Origin: JACDDK01 sp035689095
GTDB lineage: Bacteria; Actinomycetota; Rubrobacteria; Rubrobacterales; Rubrobacteraceae
Assembly (NCBI GenBank): GCA_035689095.1
Contig: DASSMB010000165.1
Coordinates: forward strand, 1 to 12,168
Direction of reading: 5' to 3'
DNA length: 12,168 nucleotides
How positions within the stretch are numbered: position 1 is the first letter of the stretch; every line of letters starts with the position of its first letter. The notes below the pieces were generated by a model. It made no database searches, was not told the origin of the DNA, and saw only the letters and a list, made by a program, of their open reading frames with translations. Of this stretch, positions 6,396 through 12,168 are shown in pieces. The position numbers were made by a program, and so were the translations under genes.

Positions 6396-7367
6396 CTACC
6401 CGGACGTTAGAGGGTCCGGGAACCAGTCCCGCGTCAGGTAGAGCCAGAAGGCCAGCCCCGCATATTCCTCGTAACGCCGAAACCGCGTCCGTATCTCCTC
6501 GTCGGTCACGCTCTCCTCTCCGGCGAGCCTCGCGTACTTCGGGCGGGTCCAGGAGTCGAAGATGAGCCGCGAGTAGCGCCCGAGCATCATCATCACGTGC
6601 GCCGCCGCGTACGGCCCGACCCCCGGCAGCGCCAGCAGCCGCAGCTCCAGCTCGTCGTCGGGTAGCTCTTCAGCGGTAGAGCTTCCCAGAGCTTCGAGGT
6701 CCAGGGTGCCTTCGGCGACGGAGCGAGCAAGCGCCATCAGGTACCTGCCCCGGTATCCGGCCCGGACCACGTCGCGGTAGAAGTCCTCGCCGGCTTCGGC
6801 CATCGCCTCCGGGGTGGGGAAGGAGCGTCCGTAGGGGGTCTCCTGCGGAGCGTCCGGCGCGGGTTCGCCCAGGTGCTCGACGAGGGCGCCCACCATCCGC
6901 TCCGTGGCCGACCAGGCGCAGTTGGTGGTGCAGATGGTCTTGATAACCTCCTCGAAGACGGAGGGGCTCCGGACCATACGCCCCGCCCCACCCGTCACCC
7001 AGGATAGTTCCGGGTCCTCTACGGCCCGCGCGTAGAACCCCGACAGGTCCTCGTCCAGCCGCAGCACGCACCGTACCGCCGCGAGCAGAGCCTCGCCCTC
7101 CCGCCCGCAGAGAGCCCCGGCGGCGCTGACGGCCCCGTGGCCGGGACCGTCTGGAGAGACGCGGACCGTGTATGAACCGGCGCCATCCGCGGACAGGGTG
7201 ACCTCGAACGTCCCGGAGGTCTCGTCGGTCCGCATCGGGGGCAGGGAAGCCACGCCATGCGAGTGAAAAGTGCGGGCCAGGTCCACCGGCTCGCCGCCCG
7301 GCCCGGTCAGGGGGAACCTGGCGATCCGTTCCGGAGTTGGGATCGAGTTCGGAGTGGGGCGCGGCAT
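6396..7367 (-). CDS. HhH-GPD base-excision DNA glycosylase (AlkA/OGG-like)
   Basis: The 323-residue protein has an N-terminal beta-rich region (about 15-85) and a C-terminal HhH-GPD domain (about 135-305). The helix-hairpin-helix reads LLALPGVGPYAAAHVMM (244-260), and the catalytic Asp271 follows in LIFDSWTR. The lysine that gives OGG1-type enzymes lyase activity (GVGxK) is absent, with Tyr253-Ala254 at that place, so it should be a monofunctional glycosylase like AlkA that only removes the damaged base. SVFEEVIKTICTTNCAWSATERMV (136-159) matches the usual damage-binding helix region. There is no C-terminal iron-sulfur cysteine cluster as in Nth or MutY. The substrate (alkylated or oxidised purines) is unknown. 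The ATG at 7367 lacks a Shine-Dalgarno, but TACAAT ends seven bases upstream, suggesting a leaderless message. SbcCD nearby is another repair system, but is separately transcribed. Confidence 0.85.
   Translation of the reverse strand: MPRPTPNSIPTPERIARFPLTGPGGEPVDLARTFHSHGVASLPPMRTDETSGTFEVTLSADGAGSYTVRVSPDGPGHGAVSAAGALCGREGEALLAAVRCVLRLDEDLSGFYARAVEDPELSWVTGGAGRMVRSPSVFEEVIKTICTTNCAWSATERMVGALVEHLGEPAPDAPQETPYGRSFPTPEAMAEAGEDFYRDVVRAGYRGRYLMALARSVAEGTLDLEALGSSTAEELPDDELELRLLALPGVGPYAAAHVMMMLGRYSRLIFDSWTRPKYARLAGEESVTDEEIRTRFRRYEEYAGLAFWLYLTRDWFPDPLTSG
6399..6420 (-). terminator. Inverted repeat at the end of the glycosylase gene
   Basis: CCCGGAC (6399-6405) and GTCCGGG (6414-6420) are perfect 7-base complements with an 8-base loop, ending right next to the glycosylase TAG (6398-6396). 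No T-run follows, so it may be a weak terminator or a 3' stabilising stem between this gene and the phosphoesterase. Confidence 0.35.
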
Positions 7368-7373
7368 GGAAGG

Positions 7374-7379
7374 ATTGTA
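7374..7379 (-). promoter_or_regulatory. Candidate -10 element of the glycosylase gene, leaderless arrangement
   Basis: The minus strand reads TACAAT followed by six bases and the ATG at 7367, so the predicted first transcribed base is the A of the start codon. The absence of a ribosome site agrees with this. The -35 is not convincing. Confidence 0.5.
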
Positions 7380-7450
7380 CGCGAGCGGCGCGGGCTTCCA
7401 CCACCTGTTTCGGACCCGCGGGGTTCGCGAAGCATTCGGGACACACAGGG

Positions 7451-7479
7451 TTGAGAAGTTCTGAGCGCGAAGTTAAGCT
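7451..7479 (+). promoter_or_regulatory. Candidate promoter of the secreted trypsin gene
   Basis: TTGAGA (7451-7456) is a five-of-six match to the -35 consensus, with 17 bases to TAAGCT (7474-7479), a weak -10. A 12-base palindrome covers the -10, which suggests control by a repressor. Confidence 0.35.
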
Positions 7480-7483
7480 TAAC
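7472..7483. repeat. Perfect 12-base palindrome GTTAAGCTTAAC, possible operator
   Basis: The sequence reads identically on both strands and is AT-rich in a GC-rich window. It lies 38 bases before the trypsin start codon and overlaps its proposed -10, the usual place for a dimeric repressor site. Confidence 0.4.
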
Positions 7484-7520
7484 CGTCCGCAGGTTCACAG
7501 GTAAGGGAGAGGTTGTCCGC

Positions 7521-8480
7521 GTGAAGGGTTTTCGTATGAACAGTGGTGTGGGGACCTCGCAGGTATGGAGCCGTAGGGGAGCCATATCCGTACCGGTGCT
7601 GATGGTGATCGCGGCGATCTGTATCGCGCTAGTTGCGGCTCTGCCGGCGTTCGCGGCCGACAAGTCCGACCCGCAGTTCCAGGTCGTCGGCGGCAAGAAA
7701 GTCCCGGCGGGCAAGTACCCGTTCATGGCCTCGATGCAGTTCAACCGGGCAGGGACGACGCCGCGCCAGGACCACTTCTGCGGCGCTACCTTGATCGCCC
7801 CGAGCTACGTGCTGACGGCGGCGCACTGCTCGGTGATCATCGGAAATAATGCTACTCAGGCCACGCCCATCCCCGTCAACAAGGTGAGGATCGTCGTCGG
7901 GACGACGAGGCTCAACAGCGCGCAGGGTCAGGCGCGCGGGATCGCCGGTCTCTCAAGCATCCACGTCCATCCAAAATACACCGGCAGGAACTCCAATTAT
8001 GACTTGGCTGTAATCCGTCTTGACAATCCGGTGAAAGGTATCAAGCCGATCCTGCTCGACAGGTCCGGGTCGAACGCGCTGGAGAAACCGGGGAGCCGGC
8101 CGACGGTTGCCGGATGGGGCGACACGAAGGCGCAGCCCGCCACAGGAGGTACTGCTCCGAGGCTCACGGCCAGTATGCGCGAGGCGCGTCCCCCGATAGT
8201 CTCGGACAGCAAGTGCCGGAGAGTCTACGCTTCTACCGGCGACCCGAGCCTCCGGGTCACGCCGAAGCTCATGGTCTGCGCGGGTAAGAAGGGCGTGGAC
8301 ACCTGCCAGGGGGATTCCGGCGGACCCATGTTCGTCCCGACCCCGGCGGGTATACGCCAGATCGGCATAACCAGCTACGGCGTCGGGTGCGCGACGGCCA
8401 AGTTCCCCGGCGTGTACACCGAGGTGAGCGCGCCTCCCATAAACCAGTTTATCCAGCGGACGGTGCCCGGCTCGCCGTAG
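7521..8480 (+). CDS. Secreted trypsin-like serine protease (S1 family)
   Basis: The GTG at 7521 gives 319 residues and has GGGAGAGG eight bases upstream. The ATG at 7536 is a weaker alternative. A signal sequence (Arg18-Arg19, hydrophobic 21-41, cleavage near AFA at 45) is followed by a short propeptide and a mature domain beginning VVGG (55-58). The catalytic triad is His102 (LTAAHC), Asp161 (NYDLAVIRL) and Ser266 (GDSGGP). Asp260, six residues before Ser266, corresponds to trypsin Asp189 and predicts cleavage after Arg or Lys. Six cysteines (87/103, 232/253, 262/290) match three classic trypsin disulfides. The residue before the mature VVGG is Gln54, not Arg or Lys, so it probably cannot activate itself. 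Similar enzymes are exported by streptomycetes. Its role, such as nutrient release or processing of other secreted proteins, is not evident from the neighbours. Confidence 0.93.
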   Translation: MKGFRMNSGVGTSQVWSRRGAISVPVLMVIAAICIALVAALPAFAADKSDPQFQVVGGKKVPAGKYPFMASMQFNRAGTTPRQDHFCGATLIAPSYVLTAAHCSVIIGNNATQATPIPVNKVRIVVGTTRLNSAQGQARGIAGLSSIHVHPKYTGRNSNYDLAVIRLDNPVKGIKPILLDRSGSNALEKPGSRPTVAGWGDTKAQPATGGTAPRLTASMREARPPIVSDSKCRRVYASTGDPSLRVTPKLMVCAGKKGVDTCQGDSGGPMFVPTPAGIRQIGITSYGVGCATAKFPGVYTEVSAPPINQFIQRTVPGSP

Positions 8481-8494
8481 AGCCGGGTCTTTTT
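8465..8494 (+). terminator. Intrinsic terminator of the trypsin gene, built across its stop codon
   Basis: CCCGGCTC (8466-8473) pairs perfectly with GAGCCGGG (8480-8487) around a six-base loop, followed by TCTTTTT (8488-8494). The last codons and the TAG stop lie inside the hairpin, and the T-run overlaps the stop codon of convergent sbcC. Confidence 0.8.
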
Positions 8495-11354
8495 ACGCCG
8501 GCGCGTCCTGGAGCAGGTCCGCGGCTCCGATGGGGGCCTGCTCCACGCGCCGGACGGTGCTCTTGCCGTCCTCGTCCTCCTCGATCATCCACAGCTCGTC
8601 CAGAAGCGCGGACTCCTGCACGTCGCCCACGTGGGAGATGATGAAGATCTGACCGAACGACCGCTTTAACCTCTCCAGCGCCAAGAGCACGTTGTTGCGC
8701 CGCTCGGTGTCCAGGCTGCCAAAGACCTCATCGAGGACCAGGAAGCCTAAAGCCTCCGAGCCGCGGGCGGCGATGATCTTGGATAGCGCGATCCTCGCCG
8801 AGAGGCTCGCCACGTCGGCCTCGCCGCCGGAGAACCGCTCGATGGCATACGAGTCGTCGAAGCGGTCCAGAAGCTTCACCCGGTAGTTGTCGTCGAACTC
8901 CATCCTCTCGTAGCGCCCGTCGGTCAGCTCCCGCACGAGGTTGGAAGCCTCGACCTCCAGCATCGGGCGCACGCGGGCGGTCAGGCTGCGGAAGAAATCG
9001 GTGAAGAGCCTGTCCATCTCGTCCATGCGCGCCGCGCCGGCGGCCCGCTGGTTGGCTAGCTTCCGGTCGGCTTCCAGGCGCTTGAGTTCGGTGCTTACGC
9101 GCTCGATCTTGTGGTCGGCGTCCTTCCACTCGCCGCCCGTGTGCTCCCGCGCGTCGCGCAGCCGGGACGTTTTCTCTTCCGCGGCAGCGACCCGCACGCC
9201 GGCGTCGTCGTACTCCTCCTCGTCGAAGCCGAGCGCGGATATTTGACCGCGCAGCGTCTCCGCCTGCTTACCAGCCTCCCGAACCTTCGTCCGAGCGTCC
9301 TCCAGCGCGCGTTCGACCGCCGGCCGGGTGGCGACACGCCGCTCCAGTTCCTCGACCCGGCCCTGCACCCGTTCGAGGCTCGCCTTCTCCTCCCGCCGCT
9401 CACGGTAGAGGTCCGGGTCATAAGAGACGCCCGCCAGGCTCTCCAACTCTGCGGCCAGCTCTCCGGCCCGTCCGACCAATCCGGAGTGCTCGCGCTGCAG
9501 GCTGCGCGCACCCGGCAGAGCGTCGCGCAGGCTCCGCAAGTAGGCGCACCGGACCTGAGCGTCTTCGAGGTCCCGTTCGGAGGGGGCGGGGGAGCCGCCG
9601 AGCTTCGTCTCCAGGTTGCGCTGTTGCTCGACCAGCGCCTGGAGAGCTTCTTCGCGGTCGGTGGCGGCGGTCTCGGCGCGGACGAGAGTTTCGCGCAGCT
9701 CGCGCCAGCTCCCCAGCCGCGCCGTGACCTTCTGGAGCTTCTCCTCGGCGGCATCGGCGGCGGTGGTGTGCTGATCCGCCTCATCCCGAGCCTTCGCCGC
9801 GAGGCGTCGGATCGCCGCCGCCTGACGGTTCAGGGTCTCCACGATATCTGCGTGCTCGCCGCTCTCGAACTCCCGGTGGCAGGTGGGGCAGTGATCCTCC
9901 GCTCCACTGGCGATGGCCTCGCGGGCCTTGTCCACGTTACGGGCCTCGCGTTCATTGGCGGACGCCGCGCCGCGCCGGGCGGCGGCAAGCTCCCTTAGCT
10001 TCTCCTCCTCCTCGCGCAACCCGCGCTCCCGCGCCTCCAGGTCATCGCCGCCGGAGAGGTCTTCGATCTCTTCCGAGATGCGCTCGCACTCCCGACGCGC
10101 CTCCGCGCACCGCTCGCGGGCCTTCACCAACTCCTCTTCACCGCGCCGGTGCTCGGCGTGCGCGGCCTCCATCTCCCGAAGCTCCCGCAGCCGCTCCTCC
10201 GCCTGCTCCAGCCGCTCATCCGCCTCCCCGAGAACCACCACGGTCTCTCCCAGAAGCTCCGCGCCGTCCAGCTCGAAGAGGCCGTCCCAGCCCGGCAGTG
10301 ACTCGCCGTCGCTATCGAGTTCTTCCAGCATCTCGGAGACCTCGGTCTCGATGGCGGCAATGCGGGCCTGGGCTGTCCGCAGCTCCTTCCGGTCCCGGTC
10401 GCGCTGCTCGGAGCGCCGCCGGTCATCCTCCAGGCGCTCAAGCTCCTTCTCCAGCTCCGGCAGCCGCTGTATCTGCGGCTTGAGCCGTCTCAGTTCCTCC
10501 TCGGCGGTGGAGATCTCGGCGAGGTCCCGTTCCGCTTGCTCCGTCCGGTCCTCCGAGCGGCGCCGCTCGCCTTCGACCATTTGCAGGGCGTTCGTCAGCC
10601 TAACATGCTCGCGGTGGGTGGCATCGAGGGCGGCGCGGGACTTGCGGGCGGCATCCAGCTCTACCTGAGCGGACTCATATTCGCCGGAGATCCGCTCCAG
10701 GTCTTCCTCCAGGCGCTTGCACTCTGTCTTGAACTCTTCGAGCTGCTCCTTCAGCGCGTCCTCATCAGATTCGGCGAGGCGGCCCTCGATCAGGCGCGCC
10801 TCCGCGCGCAGGTCGTTGCGGTCCTCGCGCAGCAGCTTCTGGGCGCCCTCGACGCGGTGGATGCCGAGCATCTTCGAGATCCTGCGTACCCGCCCGATCC
10901 CATCGTCCTGGGCGAAGAACTTTAGCTCTTTCTGACGGGCGTAGAACGTCGCCTCGAACGCCGTCCGGTCCATCCGCAGCAGATGTTCCTCGACCCACCG
11001 CGTAACGTCCGTCGTCCCGGTAACGATGGTCTTGCCCGTCGAGTCCTGCGCCTCGGCGGTCGTCTGGTTACTCCTGAGCCCCCGGCGCACCGTGTAGGAA
11101 TCGCCCCCGACCGCCAACGTGACCTCCACCACCGTCTTGTCCTTCGCCGAGCCCCCGCTCCAGGGGATCAACTCGTTCGCAAAGCGCGGCCCGCCGCCCC
11201 GCGACCCGAAAAAAGCCCACAATATGCTCTCGAACAGTGTGCTCTTCCCCGAGCCGTTCCTGCCGACCACCCCGATCGCGCCTTCCGGCGGCAGCAGTTC
11301 CACCGGCTCCCGAAGCTGCTTGTAGTTCTCTATGTACAGCCGCTCCAGGTTCAA
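8493..11354 (-). CDS. sbcC: SbcC, ATPase subunit of the SbcCD nuclease (Rad50-like)
   Basis: The 953-residue protein has the SMC/Rad50 layout. An N-terminal ATPase half has Walker A GRNGSGKST (31-39) and a Q-loop-like FYARQKEL (about 141-148). Two long charged coiled coils (about 180-480 and 500-790) follow, separated by a zinc-hook CPTC (Cys489, Cys492) near the middle. The C-terminal half has signature FSGGE (841-845), Walker B LVLDE (Asp875, Glu876), D-loop SLD and switch His908. SbcC dimerises by the hook, and with SbcD forms an ATP-dependent nuclease that cuts hairpins, palindromes and protein-blocked DNA ends. The TTG start is chosen because the sbcD stop overlaps it as TTGA, giving translational coupling, and because the conserved LYIENYKQLRE begins there. 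It is somewhat shorter than the E. coli protein (about 1050 residues), mainly in the coils. The many long frames within it on the other strand are shadows. Confidence 0.97.
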   Translation of the reverse strand: MNLERLYIENYKQLREPVELLPPEGAIGVVGRNGSGKSTLFESILWAFFGSRGGGPRFANELIPWSGGSAKDKTVVEVTLAVGGDSYTVRRGLRSNQTTAEAQDSTGKTIVTGTTDVTRWVEEHLLRMDRTAFEATFYARQKELKFFAQDDGIGRVRRISKMLGIHRVEGAQKLLREDRNDLRAEARLIEGRLAESDEDALKEQLEEFKTECKRLEEDLERISGEYESAQVELDAARKSRAALDATHREHVRLTNALQMVEGERRRSEDRTEQAERDLAEISTAEEELRRLKPQIQRLPELEKELERLEDDRRRSEQRDRDRKELRTAQARIAAIETEVSEMLEELDSDGESLPGWDGLFELDGAELLGETVVVLGEADERLEQAEERLRELREMEAAHAEHRRGEEELVKARERCAEARRECERISEEIEDLSGGDDLEARERGLREEEEKLRELAAARRGAASANEREARNVDKAREAIASGAEDHCPTCHREFESGEHADIVETLNRQAAAIRRLAAKARDEADQHTTAADAAEEKLQKVTARLGSWRELRETLVRAETAATDREEALQALVEQQRNLETKLGGSPAPSERDLEDAQVRCAYLRSLRDALPGARSLQREHSGLVGRAGELAAELESLAGVSYDPDLYRERREEKASLERVQGRVEELERRVATRPAVERALEDARTKVREAGKQAETLRGQISALGFDEEEYDDAGVRVAAAEEKTSRLRDAREHTGGEWKDADHKIERVSTELKRLEADRKLANQRAAGAARMDEMDRLFTDFFRSLTARVRPMLEVEASNLVRELTDGRYERMEFDDNYRVKLLDRFDDSYAIERFSGGEADVASLSARIALSKIIAARGSEALGFLVLDEVFGSLDTERRNNVLLALERLKRSFGQIFIISHVGDVQESALLDELWMIEEDEDGKSTVRRVEQAPIGAADLLQDAPA

Positions 11355-12168
11355 GAAGCCTGCTCCTCGCTCGCCGCCCGCGCCAGATACCCGCGTCCCT
11401 TCTCCAGGAACTCGCCGGCGAACTTCTCCTCCAACTCACCGCGCTCCCGCCGAACCTTCACGAACTCTGCGAACTCCTCCTCCAGCGCCCCGAAGACCGC
11501 CGAGACCGGGCCGCTCGCCCGCTCCTCCGGCAACTCTTCGGCGTGGACCTCCAGGCTGAAATTAAGACAGCGGCGTTGCAGGTCGCGAAGCAGCGCCCGG
11601 TCCACCCCGCTCGTCACCCCGCGCCGAACATCGAAAGCCCGTAGGCGGACTATCGCGCCGTCGAGATCTACACCAGCCGTTCGCTCCCTGACGGCATCTG
11701 TCAGCGCCGCGGAATCCATCTCTCTGGCCTTGATCTTCTCCAGGTCCAGCATCGGACGCGCCTCTATCCCAACGTGCTCCACGCTCTTGAGCCCGCTCCC
11801 GTCGAACTCCACGATGGCGAACCCCGGCTTGGATGCTACCTCCCCGAACCCGAACCGTTCCGTCGCCCCGGCGTAGAACGCGTTTGGCTTGTGCTCGTGG
11901 AACTCGTGATAGTGGCCGAGGGCCACGTAGTCGAAGGGGGCGGAGATCATGGCCGATTGCAGGTCCGCCTCGCCCATCTCGTGCTGCTTCGCCTCCAGCC
12001 CCGGCACCATCCCGTGCGTCACAAGAATGTTTACGTCCGCCTCCCGCGCCGGCATGACCGCCCCCGTTCCGAAGACCGCCCCGTGTGGCACCAGCGTAAC
12101 GCCCACGCCCACGCCGTCTGCCTCGACCATCTCGTAGTCGAGGTCGAATCCGTGCGCCGAGTAGACGT
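11351..12168 (-). CDS. sbcD: SbcD, nuclease subunit of SbcCD (Mre11-like), 5' end cut
   Basis: The frame is open to the right edge, so 271 C-terminal residues are visible and the N-terminal metal motifs (DxH, GDxxD, GNHD) lie outside. What remains includes VTHGM (His near visible residue 52) and LGHYHEF, the last two histidine motifs of the Mre11-type phosphoesterase, which hold the manganese ions. These are followed by a beta-rich capping region and a helical, highly charged C-terminus (EEEFAEFVKVRRERGELEEKF) that should contact the base of the SbcC coils. The stop TGA overlaps the sbcC TTG start by three bases in TTGA. SbcD supplies the nuclease activity that SbcC regulates with ATP. A downstream ATG at 12130 is internal, since coding resemblance (HGFDLDYE) continues upstream of it. 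Confidence 0.93.
   Translation of the reverse strand, partial: VYSAHGFDLDYEMVEADGVGVGVTLVPHGAVFGTGAVMPAREADVNILVTHGMVPGLEAKQHEMGEADLQSAMISAPFDYVALGHYHEFHEHKPNAFYAGATERFGFGEVASKPGFAIVEFDGSGLKSVEHVGIEARPMLDLEKIKAREMDSAALTDAVRERTAGVDLDGAIVRLRAFDVRRGVTSGVDRALLRDLQRRCLNFSLEVHAEELPEERASGPVSAVFGALEEEFAEFVKVRRERGELEEKFAGEFLEKGRGYLARAASEEQAS

Noticed and set aside
9111..9998. 295-codon plus-strand frame inside sbcC, plus similar frames at 9913-10668 and 10983-11876
   Set aside because: All lie opposite sbcC/sbcD codons with recognisable zinc hook, Walker and coiled-coil sequence. The frames are artefacts of strong third-position G/C bias.

Overview
The window is GC-rich (about two thirds G+C, with strongly G/C-biased third codon positions). 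It uses TTG and GTG starts freely and carries a MarP-type CvpA-protease fusion typical of Actinobacteria. A Rubrobacter-like or other deep-branching actinobacterium is the best guess, inferred from style and gene content rather than from a marker gene. I see no mobile element, CRISPR array, rRNA or tRNA.

Left part (1-1080): a minus-strand hypothetical gene runs off the left edge. It is followed by about 490 bases with no convincing intact gene, including an AT-rich island at 405-457 and what looks like the eroded front half of a coding region. A small coiled-coil hypothetical gene (808-1080, plus) ends this part. Middle part (1085-5385): a membrane-anchored MarP-like serine protease (minus) is divergent from a tight three-gene plus-strand operon. 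That operon is rlmN (23S rRNA/tRNA A-methyltransferase) followed by two bacterial PH-domain (DUF304) membrane proteins resembling Bacillus YdbS and YdbT. Right-middle part (5410-8480): two minus-strand genes, a secreted calcineurin-like metallophosphoesterase and a HhH-GPD DNA glycosylase, are divergent from a secreted trypsin-like protease. Right part (8493-12168): sbcC, preceded by and translationally coupled to sbcD (cut at the right edge), forms the SbcCD nuclease operon on the minus strand.

Functionally the window mixes envelope proteins (MarP-like protease, PH-domain pair, secreted phosphoesterase, secreted trypsin) with DNA repair and RNA modification (glycosylase, SbcCD, RlmN). Apart from the two operons (rlmN with the PH pair; sbcD-sbcC), neighbours look like independent transcription units. 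Regulatory architecture is compact. There are two candidate leaderless starts (marP, glycosylase), a consensus TATAAT for rlmN, an intrinsic terminator built across the trypsin stop codon, and two more inverted repeats straddling or abutting stop codons. I found no strong evidence for a new multi-gene system. The most unusual items are the eroded region at 460-807, the operator-like palindromes at 6346-6365 and 7472-7483, and the non-basic activation site of the secreted trypsin.
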